Source: Acidovorax defluvii (GTDB taxonomy: Bacteria; Pseudomonadota; Gammaproteobacteria; Burkholderiales; Burkholderiaceae_C). Taken from it: a DNA stretch of 64,000 bases. A program made the position numbers and the translations under genes. The stretch is from contig QLTU01000014.1 in the NCBI GenBank assembly GCA_003268905.1, positions 1 through 64,000 of the forward strand. Direction: 5' to 3'. Positions 16,324-25,589 of the stretch are shown here, piece after piece. The notes under the pieces were generated by a model. It searched no databases. It was not told the origin of the DNA and saw only the letters and a list, made by a program, of their open reading frames with translations. Every line of letters begins with the position of its first letter. Within the stretch, counting starts at the first letter, position 1.

Positions 16324-19248
16324 TCAAACTTCTGGCGGTTGCATCGGCCGGGTCCGCCGCTGGCCGGTGCCGCCCCAGCGCAGCGCGTCTTCGCCCGGCA
16401 AGCCCAGCGGGTTGTTGGCCGGCTCGCTCAACGGCGCCAGCAGCGCGTGCAGGTCGGCCTCGCTAAATTTCACTGCGCCCTCGGCGTCGTGCCCCAGCAC
16501 CCCCTGCGCCAGCGCGGCCTTGCGGGTCTGCAGTTCCAGAATGCGCTCTTCGATGCTGCCTTCCACCACCAGCTTGTAGACAAACACCGGCTGGTCTTGC
16601 CCGATGCGGTGGGCGCGGGCGGTGGCCTGTTCTTCCACGGCGGGGTTCCACCAGGGGTCGAGGTGGATCACGGTGTCGGCGGCGGTGAGGTTCAGGCCCA
16701 CGCCCCCCGCCTTGAGGCTGACGAGCAGGATGGGCGCGCTGGTGTCGTCCTGCGCCTGGAACTGCCGCACCACCGCGCCGCGCTGGCGGGGCGGCGTCTG
16801 GCCGGTGAGGGTGAGGTAGGGCAGGGCCAAAGCGTCCAGCAGCTCGGCAGCGAGCGTCAGCATTTCGGTGAACTGAGAGAACACCAGCACGCGTCGGCCC
16901 TCATCGACCAGGGCGGGCAGCATGTCGGCCAGCAGTTCGAGCTTGGCGCGTTCCATCGTCTGTGCGGTTCTTTTTGCCGCTGGGCCGCCCCCAGGCAAAA
17001 AGGCCTCCCCTTCACGAAGATGCGGCGGAGCGTGGGGGCCTTGTTGGATGCCTTTCACCAGGCGCGGGTCGCAGCAGACCTGACGCAGTTTCAATAACGC
17101 ATCCAGGATGGTGATCTGCGCACCCTCGAAGCTCTGGCGCTCCAGCGCGCGGCGCACCTGTTTGTCGGCGGTGGCGCGCACGGCCTCGTACAGGTCGCGC
17201 TGCTTGCCTTGGAGCTGCACACGCAGGATGGTTTCGGTGCGCGGCGGCAATTCGGTGGCCACGTCCTGCTTGCGGCGGCGCAGGATGAAGGGGCGCACGC
17301 GCTGGGCGAGCAGCTGGGCGCGCAGGGTTTCGCCGTTCTCCTCGATGGGCTTGCGCCAGCGGGCGTTGAAGCTGCGCACGTCGCCCAGAAAGCCGGGCAT
17401 CAAAAAATCGAACTGCGCCCACAGCTCGCCCAGGTGGTTTTCGAGCGGCGTGCCCGTCAGGCACAACAGGTGCGGGGCCTGCAGCTTGCGCAGGGCGCGG
17501 GCGCTGCGACTGCCCGCGTTTTTCACCATCTGGGCTTCGTCCAGGATGAGCAGGTGAAACGGCTGGGCAGCCAGCGCGTCCACATCGCGCCAGAGCAGGG
17601 GGTAGGTGGTGAGCACCAGGTCGTGTCGGGTGATGTCGGCGTAGCTGTGCGCGCGCCGGGGGCCATGCAGCGCCAGCAGACGCAGGCCGGGGGCCATGCG
17701 CGCGGCCTCGGCCTGCCAGTTGAAGAGCAGCGAGGTGGGCAGCACCACCAGGGCGGGGCGGGTCAGGCGCCCGGTATTTTTCTCGGTCAGCACATGGGCC
17801 AGGGCTTGTGCGGTTTTGCCCAGGCCCATGTCGTCGGCCAGAATGCCGCCCAGCCCTTGTGCACGCAGGTATTGCAGCCAGGCCAGTCCTTCGAGCTGGT
17901 AGGGGCGCAGTTGCACCTGCAGGCCCTGCGGCGCATACACCGGCTGCGGGGTGCCGATGGTGCGCAGGCGCTGGGCCAGTTGCGCCAGGCCGGCGTCGCC
18001 CTGCAGTTGCCAGGCGTTGTTCCAGCCATTCACCGTGCCCACGCGGTGGGCCTGCACCAGCCCCGCACGCAGGGCTTCGACGCGGCGGGCCTCCCATGCG
18101 CCCAGGTGCAGCGGGTCGCCGTCCTTGCGCTGGTTGCGCGTGGGGTCGGTCAGCAGGTCCACCATCGCGCCCACGATGGCTTTGAGCGGGCCGGCGGGCG
18201 CATCGATGCGTTTGCCGCCGGGGGCGCGCAGCGAAATGATGGCGATGTCGTCGATGGCGGCCATCTGCTGCGCATGGAGCCAGCGGGCATCACGGCGCAG
18301 CAGATCGGCCAGCATGGGCGCCAGGTCCAGCGTTTCCCCGTCGATCTCTATGCCCAGGCTCAATAGCCAGGCGCCTTCGCGCTCGGGCAGCATGAGCTTT
18401 TGCACGGGGCGCTCGCGCACGCCCAGAGGGCCATCCACCTCCTTGCCCAACAGCTCGCCGGTGTCGGGGGCGATGTGCAGCTTCCAGCGCTGCACGGGCA
18501 CGCTTTCGTGTGCAAAGCCGGGCTGCACCACCACGCTCCAGCCTTCGGCACGCAGCTTTGGAATCTGCTCGGCCCAGAAGTCGCCAAAGTGCGCCTCTTG
18601 CGCCAGCGTCCACACGGGGCCCAGTGCGGCGGCGGCTGCGCGGTGGCGCCATTGCAGCTTGTTGGCGTCCACAGGGATCAGGCCCAGGTCCCACACGCGG
18701 TCCATGGCGTCGGCCTCGGCAGCCAGGTTGCGCTGCATGCGCAGCACCGGGCCGCCGGTGTCAAACAGCTGTTGTATGGCGGGTGGGCGGGAGTTGAGCA
18801 CCGAGGTAGGCGCAGGTGTGTGCCAGGCGATGGTGTTGGGCGCCGCGCTCTCTCCCGCATGGGTGGTGTACGTCCAGTCGATCTGCGCCAGCGTCACGCT
18901 GTCGCCACGCGGGCCCAGCGGGCCTTGCGGGCCTTGCGGGCGCAGGCCCAGCAGGCCGTCGCCCCGCCCCAGGGTCATCAGGGTGATGCGCGGGCGAAAG
19001 TGGCCCGTGGCAATGCCGGGCGTGGCGGCTGGCTGTGTGGGGTGTGCGGGAGGCGTGGCACCTGGCGTTTCGTGGCGCAGCCGTGCCATCACGCGGGCGG
19101 CGTCGGCATCGGTCAAGGGCGGGAGCTGCTGCAGCGTGGCGGCGTCCGCATGGCTGCGCAGGGCTGTCAGCCACATTGCCACGGCGTTTTCGTGCACCGC
19201 GGGGTCTTGGTTTGAGAGGGAAGGGGCACTTTTGCCTGCGGTGGCCAT
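16324..19248 (-). CDS. SNF2-family helicase/ATPase
   Basis: This is a 974-residue DEAD/DEAH-box ATPase of the bacterial Swi2/Snf2 group (HepA-like), which translocates on DNA to remodel protein-DNA contacts. The N-terminal about 420 residues hold a bacterial SNF2-associated region. Walker A GILADDMGLGKT lies near residue 470 and the DEAQ box LLILDEAQ near residue 567. The C-terminal helicase lobe has VLVFSQFTEML, LVSLKAGGVGLNL and ARAHRIGQ. A repeat-derived segment (about residues 735-760) is inserted between CCDPRLVKG and TMERAKLELL without breaking the frame. The start ATG at 19248 gives a typical length. Confidence 0.93.
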   Translation of the reverse strand: MATAGKSAPSLSNQDPAVHENAVAMWLTALRSHADAATLQQLPPLTDADAARVMARLRHETPGATPPAHPTQPAATPGIATGHFRPRITLMTLGRGDGLLGLRPQGPQGPLGPRGDSVTLAQIDWTYTTHAGESAAPNTIAWHTPAPTSVLNSRPPAIQQLFDTGGPVLRMQRNLAAEADAMDRVWDLGLIPVDANKLQWRHRAAAAALGPVWTLAQEAHFGDFWAEQIPKLRAEGWSVVVQPGFAHESVPVQRWKLHIAPDTGELLGKEVDGPLGVRERPVQKLMLPEREGAWLLSLGIEIDGETLDLAPMLADLLRRDARWLHAQQMAAIDDIAIISLRAPGGKRIDAPAGPLKAIVGAMVDLLTDPTRNQRKDGDPLHLGAWEARRVEALRAGLVQAHRVGTVNGWNNAWQLQGDAGLAQLAQRLRTIGTPQPVYAPQGLQVQLRPYQLEGLAWLQYLRAQGLGGILADDMGLGKTAQALAHVLTEKNTGRLTRPALVVLPTSLLFNWQAEAARMAPGLRLLALHGPRRAHSYADITRHDLVLTTYPLLWRDVDALAAQPFHLLILDEAQMVKNAGSRSARALRKLQAPHLLCLTGTPLENHLGELWAQFDFLMPGFLGDVRSFNARWRKPIEENGETLRAQLLAQRVRPFILRRRKQDVATELPPRTETILRVQLQGKQRDLYEAVRATADKQVRRALERQSFEGAQITILDALLKLRQVCCDPRLVKGIQQGPHAPPHLREGEAFLPGGGPAAKRTAQTMERAKLELLADMLPALVDEGRRVLVFSQFTEMLTLAAELLDALALPYLTLTGQTPPRQRGAVVRQFQAQDDTSAPILLVSLKAGGVGLNLTAADTVIHLDPWWNPAVEEQATARAHRIGQDQPVFVYKLVVEGSIEERILELQTRKAALAQGVLGHDAEGAVKFSEADLHALLAPLSEPANNPLGLPGEDALRWGGTGQRRTRPMQPPEV
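16970..17045. repeat. G/C-rich repeat element inside the helicase gene
   Basis: Read on the minus strand, CCCCCACGCTCCGCCGC, then GGGGAGGCCTTTTTGCCTGG and GGCGGCCCAGCGGC resemble the element at 51728-51835 (shared CCCCCACGCT, then GGGGGCC, then TTGGGGCGGC-type blocks). Here it adds about 25 residues (including PHAPPHLREGEAFLPGGGPAAK) to the protein. Confidence 0.65.
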
Positions 19249-19335
19249 GGGCTGCGATTTTGCCTTGGGGCAGGGCGCTGGCGGGCGACCTGGTGCGACG
19301 CAGCGCGTGCCACTGGCCCCTGGGCGATAAGTTAA

Positions 19336-19394
19336 TGGCTAAAAGTGCCTCTGGCCATTGCGCATAAAGCGCCAGTAGCTCCTTTTTCAGGAGC
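19336..19394. repeat. interspersed palindromic repeat, copy C (variant), with hairpin
   Basis: TAAAAGTGCCTCTGGCCATT, GCGCATAAAGCGCCAGTAGC is a diverged copy in reverse orientation. It ends in a separate small hairpin GCTCC-TTTTTCA-GGAGC at 19378-19394. It lies between the helicase start and the end of the next minus-strand gene. Confidence 0.65.
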
Positions 19395-19396
19395 AA

Positions 19397-19891
19397 TCAG
19401 CGGGGCACGGGCAGCTGCAATTGACTCTGTTGCACCACCAGAACGCAATCGCGCAGGTGCTGCTCTCCCAGGTAGCGCAAAGTGGCATAGCCCACAGTGG
19501 CGGCCACCGCCTGGCCTGCCAGGGGAACATATTTGGCGAGCTGCTTGGTGGTGAGGCGCAGGCCCACCGTGCGGGTGATGCGCAGCACGAGCTCTTTGGT
19601 AATCAACTTGCCAATCAGCACCGACCCCACCAGGGTGACCGCTTTTTGTACCTGTTCGCGCTTGCCGGGGTCCAGCTGATCGAGCTGCTCGGGGGTGAGC
19701 CCGAATTGGGCACTGATTTGCGGCAGCAGCCGCGACAGCAGGGCGGCATCCACCGCCCAGTCCAACCCCGGCACCGGAACGGTGCTGGCCGCTGCCGCCA
19801 CCAGCGCGCGCCGGTGCAGCAGGCGGCGGCTGCGCTGCACGGCCGCAGCCAGTTGGGGGTTGTCAGCAGCCATTTGTTGGGCAGATGCCAT
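19397..19891 (-). CDS. conserved membrane-associated protein (EcsC/DUF697-like)
   Basis: This 164-residue protein has an amphipathic helical N-terminus, then VPGLDWAVDAALLSRLLPQI, a basic middle part and a C-terminal helix AGQAVAATVGYATLRYLG. The pattern resembles EcsC- or DUF697-type proteins, whose function is unclear; membrane association through helix-turn-helix amphipathic segments is expected. The assignment is by general likeness only. It shares its strand with the YeaQ-like gene upstream, 66 bases away. Confidence 0.6.
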   Translation of the reverse strand: MASAQQMAADNPQLAAAVQRSRRLLHRRALVAAAASTVPVPGLDWAVDAALLSRLLPQISAQFGLTPEQLDQLDPGKREQVQKAVTLVGSVLIGKLITKELVLRITRTVGLRLTTKQLAKYVPLAGQAVAATVGYATLRYLGEQHLRDCVLVVQQSQLQLPVPR

Positions 19892-19957
19892 GAAGCGTGC
19901 CTTGCCTGTGGTGGTTGAACTGGGGTCAGAGCCCGTTCTTTCGAACGCAGCCGTGGG

Positions 19958-20209
19958 TCAGGACTTGCCTTTGACCATGCTGTAGATCACCAGCAGCACC
20001 ACGGCGCCCAGCACCGAGGCGATCCAGCCTGCGGCGTCACCTTGCGCATACCAGCCCATGGCGGTACCCACGTAACTGGCAAGAAAAGACCCCGCCACGC
20101 CCAGCAAGGCGGTCATGATCCAGCCCAGCTTGTCGTCGCCCGGTTTGACCGCCCTCGCGATGAAGCCGACAACGAGTCCGACAAGAATGGTTCCGAGAAT
20201 AGAAAGCAT
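19958..20209 (-). CDS. GlsB/YeaQ/YmgE family stress-response membrane protein
   Basis: This 83-residue inner-membrane protein has three hydrophobic segments: ILGTILVGLVVGFIAR, IMTALLGVAGSFLASYVG and IASVLGAVVLLVIYS. The pattern and the GDDKLGW loop fit the transglycosylase-associated/YeaQ family, induced in many bacteria by envelope or osmotic stress; its molecular role is not settled. The ATG at 20209 is the only sensible start. Confidence 0.9.
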   Translation of the reverse strand: MLSILGTILVGLVVGFIARAVKPGDDKLGWIMTALLGVAGSFLASYVGTAMGWYAQGDAAGWIASVLGAVVLLVIYSMVKGKS

Positions 20210-20543
20210 GTGTGCACCCGATGAAAAAGATGGGTGTCACTTTAAGACATATCTGCACGGAGGGTTGTCAGACAAGACCGTTTGTGCGGGTGCGAAGCGG
20301 TTGTATCCGCCGGATTGGCAGGCGAGGCGCTTCGGGTATGCGGCAAGGGGTATGGAGGCCGCAAAGGCTCCCGGGTGGTTGTTTTGTAGCAGCCTTAGGG
20401 CAGCGGCATGGCAGCGGTGCGTGGGTGTTTGTCTGACAGCCCGGCGCGCTGCTCGCCTTCGCTGGGCTTGGGGGCTGGCCTAGGCGTGCGGTGCAGTGCG
20501 GCCCCTAGAGTCAAGCACTCTGATGGAATCAAAAGGAAACCGC

Positions 20544-20918
20544 ATGAAGAACTATTCGACCACCGGCCTGTTGGCCACCGCAGCGTGGGTGGTGGCGGGC
20601 GTTTTTTCAATGCCAGCATTTGCGCAAGGTGGCGATGAGGCATCACTGAAGCGTGGTGCGGCACCCGATACCACCGCACAGCAGCGTTACCAGTCTGCTA
20701 TCCGCGAGGCGGGAGGCGGGCTCAAGATCAGCCTGCAGGAGTGCAAGACCCTGCCCGCAGGCAAGGATCGCAAGGCGTGCGAGGGTGATGCCCGGTCGCG
20801 CTATCAGCAGGACATGGCCGATGCGCGGGCCATGCGCAGCAACCCGAATCTGGGCCCGGTCAATATCACCGGTGGATCCATTCGAAGCACTGAAACGGTG
20901 ACGGTAGTCAAACCCTAA
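20544..20918 (+). CDS. small exported protein of unknown function
   Basis: This 124-residue protein has a clear Sec signal peptide (about residues 1-27, cleavage after MPAFA-QG). The mature part is hydrophilic, with a central pair of cysteines (QECKTLPAGKDRKACEGDA) that could form a disulfide. AAGGAAA at 20534-20540 fixes the start at 20544 over in-frame ATG codons further upstream. It is expected to be periplasmic. I do not recognise a named family. Confidence 0.7.
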   Translation: MKNYSTTGLLATAAWVVAGVFSMPAFAQGGDEASLKRGAAPDTTAQQRYQSAIREAGGGLKISLQECKTLPAGKDRKACEGDARSRYQQDMADARAMRSNPNLGPVNITGGSIRSTETVTVVKP

Positions 20919-20926
20919 CCGGGGTG

Positions 20927-20948
20927 AGCGCTGCACAACGGCAGCGCT
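20927..20948. terminator. possible hairpin between convergent genes
   Basis: AGCGCTGC (20927-20934) pairs perfectly with GCAGCGCT (20941-20948) over a 6-base loop, 9 bases after the stop of the exported-protein gene and 22 bases before the end of the convergent peptidase gene. No U-run follows, so it may not be an intrinsic terminator. Confidence 0.4.
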
Positions 20949-20969
20949 GCAGGCACTGCAGTCCGTGCC

Positions 20970-21542
20970 TTAGGGCTGGGCCTTTGCTTCGACCGTGACA
21001 CGGCGCGCGCCGTCAAAGCGGCGCTGCCAGTAGGACTGGCGCATGTCTTCCACGCGCACTTCACTGCCTGTGCGGGGTGAATGGATGAATTTGCCGTCGC
21101 CCACATAAATGCCCACGTGGCTGAAGGCGCGGCGCATGGTGTTGAAGAACACCAGATCGCCGGGTTGCAGTTCTTTTTTGTCGATGACCTGGGTGCTGGC
21201 AGCTTGCTGAGCGGCCTTGCGCGGCAGGACCATGCCCACGGTTTTTTCGTAAACAGCGCGCACGAAGCCGCTGCAGTCAAAACCAGTGGAGGCGCTGGTG
21301 CCGCCACGGCGGTAAGGCACGCCAATGAATCCCATGGCGTTGCCAATCAGATCGGCGGTGCGGTCTGCGACCACATGGGCTTTGTCTGCGACCGAATGGC
21401 GCACATCATCGAGTTGCACCAACAAACCTTTGTCTGTCAGAAATCGTTCGATGCGCTCAATTTCTTCGGGGGAAGCCGTTGCAGGCGCAGCCTGCGCAGC
21501 AGAGGCACAGGTGAGAAGTAAGGCAATGATCCAGCGAGACAT
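20970..21542 (-). CDS. C40 (NlpC/P60) family cell-wall peptidase
   Basis: This 190-residue exported enzyme would cleave peptidoglycan cross-link peptides. A signal peptide spans about residues 1-19 ([19 protein letters not shown]). The catalytic Cys is in GFDCSGFV, the His in [12 protein letters not shown], and a second His in FIHSPRTG. The length and order fit single-domain NlpC/P60 enzymes with a short N-terminal extension. The start at 21542 is chosen because the signal peptide begins there; an ATG 18 bases upstream would add six residues. Confidence 0.93.
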   Translation of the reverse strand: MSRWIIALLLTCASAAQAAPATASPEEIERIERFLTDKGLLVQLDDVRHSVADKAHVVADRTADLIGNAMGFIGVPYRRGGTSASTGFDCSGFVRAVYEKTVGMVLPRKAAQQAASTQVIDKKELQPGDLVFFNTMRRAFSHVGIYVGDGKFIHSPRTGSEVRVEDMRQSYWQRRFDGARRVTVEAKAQP

Positions 21543-21655
21543 GGGGGCGGAGGGTAACACGCTTTGCGCAAGGGTCTGTAACCGGATGGCAGCGCTTGAT
21601 GTGCATCATCGTTTTCCCGCTTGGGTGCCCGTCATTCCGGTGTAGGCTGATGCCC

Positions 21656-23254
21656 ATGCATATCGAGACCAGCGAACCCCAGGATCTTCCCCCTGCACCC
21701 GTTACCAACCAAACCCCCTCACGACTGGCCTTGCGCCGTGTGGCCATCGACACCTGGCGCGAAAACGTGGCCTACCTGCACCGCGATTGCGCGGTGTACC
21801 GGGCCGAGGGTTTTCAGGCGCTGTCCAAGATAGAGGTGCGCGCCAACGGGCGCCACGTCCTGGCCACCGTGAATGTGGTGGATGACGCCTCCATCGTCGG
21901 CTGCAACGAACTGGGGCTGTCGCAAGACGCCTTTGCCCAACTCGATGTGGAAAACGGCCACACCGTATCGGTCACGCAGGCAGAGCCGCCCGAATCGATG
22001 GGCGCGCTGTTTCGCAAAATTGCCGGCGAGCGCCTGACACGGGCCGATTACGCGGCCATCGTGCGCGACATTGCCGGCCACCACTATTCCAAGATTGAGC
22101 TGACGGCCTTTGTCGTGGCCTGCAACCGCGACGAACTGGACCGCGAAGAGGTGTTCTTCCTGTCTGACGCCATGGTGGCCAGCGGCCGACGGCTCGACTG
22201 GCACGAGCCGCTGGTGGTGGATAAACACTGCATCGGCGGAATTCCCGGCAACCGCACCACCATGCTGGTCGTGCCCATCGTGGCAGCGCACGGCATGTTG
22301 TGCCCCAAGACCTCATCGCGTGCCATCACCTCCCCGGCTGGCACGGCCGACACCATGGAGGTTCTGGCCAAGGTGGAATTGCCGTTTGAACAGCTGGCCG
22401 ACATCGTGCGGGACTACCGCGGCTGCCTCGCCTGGGGTGGCACGGCCAATCTTTCCCCGGCCGACGACGTTCTGATCTCGGTGGAGCGCCCCCTGTCGAT
22501 CGACTCGCCCGGGCAGATGGTGGCCTCCATTTTGTCCAAGAAGGTGGCCGCCGGTGCCACCCATCTGGTGCTCGACATTCCCATCGGCCCCACGGCCAAG
22601 GTGCGCTCCATGCCCGAGGCCCAGCGCCTGCGCCGCCTGTTTGAATATGTGGCGCGGCGCATGGGCCTGTCACTGGACGTGGTCATCACCGACGGCCGCC
22701 AGCCCGTGGGCAACGGCATTGGCCCGGTGCTGGAGGCGCGCGATGTGATGCGCGTACTGCAAAACGACCCGCGTGCGCCCGACGACCTGCGCCAGAAGGC
22801 CCTGCGCCTGGCGGGCCGCCTGATCGAGTGCGACCCCGACGTGCGCGGCGGCGACGGCTACGGCATCGCGCGCGACATCCTCGACTCCGGCCGCGCCCTG
22901 GCGCGCATGCGCGACATCATCGCCGCGCAGGGCGCCAAGGAGTTCGACCACAACAGCCCCAACCTGGGCGCACTGCACTTCGAGATCTGCGCACCCGCCG
23001 CCGGCGTGGTGGCGGGCATAGACAACCAGCAGATCGCCCGCATCGCCCGCCTGGCCGGCGCGCCCAAGGTGCAGGGCGCGGGCGTGGACCTGCTGTGCAA
23101 GCTCGGCGACGCCGTGGCCCCGGGCCAGCCCATGTACCGCGTGCATGCGGGCTTCCCGGCCGACCTGGAGTTCGCCCGCCAGGCCAGCCAGCGCGCCAGC
23201 GGCTACCGCATCGGCAGCGCCGACGAGGTGCCCCACGTGTTCGTGGAGTTCTGA
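21656..23254 (+). CDS. thymidine phosphorylase family protein (AMP-phosphorylase-like)
   Basis: This is a 532-residue enzyme of the pyrimidine-nucleoside phosphorylase fold with the extra N-terminal about 90 residues seen in the archaeal AMP phosphorylase (DeoA) branch. Motifs include [11 protein letters not shown] near residue 190, [21 protein letters not shown], and the C-terminal domain [10 protein letters not shown] to [13 protein letters not shown] phosphorylases convert nucleoside monophosphates and phosphate to a base plus ribose 1,5-bisphosphate. The next gene, a PRPP-synthetase-like protein, starts 2 bases after the stop, which supports a nucleotide salvage role. Two ATG codons (21650, 21656) are possible; the second has better spacing from AGG. 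Confidence 0.85.
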   Translation: MHIETSEPQDLPPAPVTNQTPSRLALRRVAIDTWRENVAYLHRDCAVYRAEGFQALSKIEVRANGRHVLATVNVVDDASIVGCNELGLSQDAFAQLDVENGHTVSVTQAEPPESMGALFRKIAGERLTRADYAAIVRDIAGHHYSKIELTAFVVACNRDELDREEVFFLSDAMVASGRRLDWHEPLVVDKHCIGGIPGNRTTMLVVPIVAAHGMLCPKTSSRAITSPAGTADTMEVLAKVELPFEQLADIVRDYRGCLAWGGTANLSPADDVLISVERPLSIDSPGQMVASILSKKVAAGATHLVLDIPIGPTAKVRSMPEAQRLRRLFEYVARRMGLSLDVVITDGRQPVGNGIGPVLEARDVMRVLQNDPRAPDDLRQKALRLAGRLIECDPDVRGGDGYGIARDILDSGRALARMRDIIAAQGAKEFDHNSPNLGALHFEICAPAAGVVAGIDNQQIARIARLAGAPKVQGAGVDLLCKLGDAVAPGQPMYRVHAGFPADLEFARQASQRASGYRIGSADEVPHVFVEF

Positions 23255-23256
23255 GC

Positions 23257-24192
23257 ATGGCCGCGCCCGACGCCCCCGCGGCCTGCCTGCTGCACTTCGG
23301 CGACGAACGCGCCGCCGCCGCCCGCCTGGCCGCCGCCTGCGGCCTTCCCGCGCTGGAGATCGCGCGCCACCGCTTCCCCGACGGCGAGCTCAAGCTCACC
23401 CTGCCCGTGGACGCCGCGGGCCAACTGCCCGCGCGCGCCGTGCTGCTGCGCAGCCTGGACCAGCCCAACGAAAAGCTCATCGAGCTGCTGCTGGCCGCGC
23501 GCAGCGCGCGCAGCCTGGGCGTGCGGCAGCTCACGCTGGTGGCGCCCTACCTGGCCTATATGCGCCAGGACATCGCCTTCCACCCCGGCGAGGCCGTGAG
23601 CCAGCGCATCGTCGGCCCCTTCCTGGCCAGCCTATTCGACGCCGTGGTCACCGTGGACCCGCACCTGCACCGCGTCGCCACGCTCGACGAAGCCGTGCCC
23701 GCCGCGCGCACCGTGGCCCTGAGCGGCGCGCCCCTGCTGGCCGACTGGATCGTGCAGCAGCGCCCCGGCGCGCTGCTGGTGGGCCCCGACGGCGAATCCG
23801 CCCAATGGGTGGCCCAGGCCGCCGCGCGCCACGGCCTGGAGCACGCCGTCTGCACCAAGGAACGCCACGGCGACCGCAGCGTCACCATCCACCTGCCACC
23901 CGTGGCCGTGCAGGGCAGGGCGGTGGTGCTGCTCGACGACATGGCCAGCACCGGCCACACCCTGGCCCAGGCGGCGCGGTTGCTGCTGCAGGACGGTGCT
24001 GCCTCGGTGGACGTGGCGGTGACGCACGCGCTGATCGACGCAGAGGCCTTGGCCGCGCTGCACGCGGCAGGGGTGGGAGAGTTCTGGAGCACGGATTGCG
24101 TGGCGCACCCTACGAACGCGGTGGCGATGGCGGTGGAGCTGGCGCGGGGGGTAGGGCAGTTGTGGGGCTTTGGGGCTGATATTCCCGGTTGA
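23257..24192 (+). CDS. ribose-phosphate diphosphokinase family protein
   Basis: This 311-residue protein resembles PRPP synthetase, which makes PRPP from ribose 5-phosphate and ATP. It has HRFPDGELKL near residue 40, YMRQDIAFHPGEAVSQR near residue 103 and the PRPP-binding loop VVLLDDMASTGHT near residue 230 (DDMxSTG). It departs from housekeeping Prs in the flexible loop (CTKERHGDRSV) and in length. It follows the phosphorylase gene with a 2-base gap and is clearly translated with it. It is probably a specialised second PRPP enzyme for ribose phosphate released in nucleotide breakdown. Confidence 0.88.
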   Translation: MAAPDAPAACLLHFGDERAAAARLAAACGLPALEIARHRFPDGELKLTLPVDAAGQLPARAVLLRSLDQPNEKLIELLLAARSARSLGVRQLTLVAPYLAYMRQDIAFHPGEAVSQRIVGPFLASLFDAVVTVDPHLHRVATLDEAVPAARTVALSGAPLLADWIVQQRPGALLVGPDGESAQWVAQAAARHGLEHAVCTKERHGDRSVTIHLPPVAVQGRAVVLLDDMASTGHTLAQAARLLLQDGAASVDVAVTHALIDAEALAALHAAGVGEFWSTDCVAHPTNAVAMAVELARGVGQLWGFGADIPG

Positions 24193-24560
24193 ATGTGTTT
24201 GCCCGACTGGATATGTAGCACTGTCGGCCATGGTTCAGCAGCCGGTTTTCTGGTGGCCGGCTTGTGTGAAACGACGGTTTGCAGCAGCCGACTCGTTCCA
24301 ACTGCTCGTCGATTTTTGGCGAGCGACCGCTTGGGCAAGCATCGGGGGGGGCCAAAACTCCAAATTCATCGGCCCGATTTCACCCAACCCTTTGGGCAAT
24401 TGCCTTGCCGGGCGGTCTGCGGCGTTACGGCGCTTGTGGATAGCCGAGCTGTACGCAGCGCCCCGTGCCTTGCATCCCAACCCAGCAAAGGACTCGTGCA
24501 ACTCCAAAAAGACTTTGAACCAAGGCTCTTGGAAGATTTAGCGTGGCCCACAAGGGGCTC
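24193..24560. other. 368-base spacer, no gene seen
   Basis: Open frames cross this stretch on both strands, but none shows a family motif or ribosome-binding site. A run of seven G is at about 24346-24352. The piece separates the salvage pair from the LysR regulator. A decayed gene cannot be excluded. Confidence 0.5.
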
Positions 24561-25463
24561 TCAGTCATGCAGATGCTCGGCTACAAACTGGCGAAAAATT
24601 CCCATGGCAGGCGCTTCAGTACGGTCGGCCAGGGTAACGAACGCAAAGTGTGCGCCCTCGTTCAACGCCGGAGTGATGGGCAACTCCACCAAGCTACCGT
24701 TGGCGATGGCTTCACGCGCGGGGCTGACGAGGCCGAGGAACACCGCGTCACTGCCGTGTACCGCGTGTAGCAAACTGTTGACATCGTTGCAGCGCAAGGT
24801 CACCGCGACCTGGGGATCCGCTGCGGGTCCATAGCGGGTGATCAGAAGACGTGCCAACTCCGGATTGAGTGAAGTCGACGCTAACGGATAGCGTTGGAGG
24901 TGTGCAAATGTAATGGGGGTGTTGAGTTTGGCAAGGGGGTGACCCACGCGACAGATGAAACCACCGCGCATTTGGCCCAAATCTTCGATCAACAGGTCAT
25001 CAGCTGGCGTGACGCTGCGTAGATCCACGACCAGTGCGTCGAATCCACGTTCGCGCAAGCGGTTGGTCTGCAACTCGGGGGGGCCGGATTCGAGGCTGAC
25101 CTGCACTCTCGGGTGCATGCTGGCCATGTAACGCAGAAAGGGCTGCATCAGCAGTGCAGTAGGCCCCGCGCCGAGCCCAATGCGGATGACCCCCAAGTAG
25201 CCCTCTTGCAATAGCTGTGCGCTGCGTTTTAGCTCAACGGCATCCAGCACCATGCGGCGCGCCCGGCTTGCAACGGTCTGGCCGAACGGCGTCAACTCGT
25301 TGCGCTTGCCCATTCGGTCGATCAGACGTGCTCCGAGGTCGTCTTCGAGGGTCTGGATGCTGCGACTCAGGGCGGACTGGGTGATGTGGCACCGCTCCGC
25401 GGCGCGGCTGAACGAACCGGTGTCCGCCACAGCCAGCAGGTACTCCAGATGGCGCAGGTTCAT
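24561..25463 (-). CDS. LysR family transcriptional regulator
   Basis: This 300-residue regulator has an N-terminal winged helix (MNLRHLEYLLAVADTGSFSRAAERCHITQSALSRSI) and a periplasmic-binding-protein-like effector domain from about residue 90. It is transcribed away from the MFS-M20-glutaminase operon across a 126-base divergent promoter, the standard arrangement for a LysR activator of a catabolic operon. The co-inducer is probably the compound imported or an intermediate. It is full length. Confidence 0.95.
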   Translation of the reverse strand: MNLRHLEYLLAVADTGSFSRAAERCHITQSALSRSIQTLEDDLGARLIDRMGKRNELTPFGQTVASRARRMVLDAVELKRSAQLLQEGYLGVIRIGLGAGPTALLMQPFLRYMASMHPRVQVSLESGPPELQTNRLRERGFDALVVDLRSVTPADDLLIEDLGQMRGGFICRVGHPLAKLNTPITFAHLQRYPLASTSLNPELARLLITRYGPAADPQVAVTLRCNDVNSLLHAVHGSDAVFLGLVSPAREAIANGSLVELPITPALNEGAHFAFVTLADRTEAPAMGIFRQFVAEHLHD

Positions 25464-25589
25464 TTCGTTCGTTGCATGAGTTTTTTGAATGCATTCAGAA
25501 TATATTACGCATTAGACGCATTTGATCATGATTCCTATGATTTCGCACGCTGTCGTCCAAGGCAGCAGCAATCATCCGGAGACAAATTC
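25464..25589. promoter_or_regulatory. divergent promoter with palindromic operator
   Basis: An exact 12-base palindrome TGAATGCATTCA at 25486-25497 is followed by AT-rich AATATATTACGCATTAGACG, in a region otherwise of high GC. A second dyad, TGATCATGA, lies at about 25524-25532. LysR proteins typically bind such sites. GGAGA at 25578-25582 is the ribosome-binding site of the MFS gene. Confidence 0.65.

Noticed and set aside
20223-20543. Possible small gene between the YeaQ-like and exported protein genes
   Set aside because: Open frames here are short, lack ribosome-binding sites and no motif is seen.
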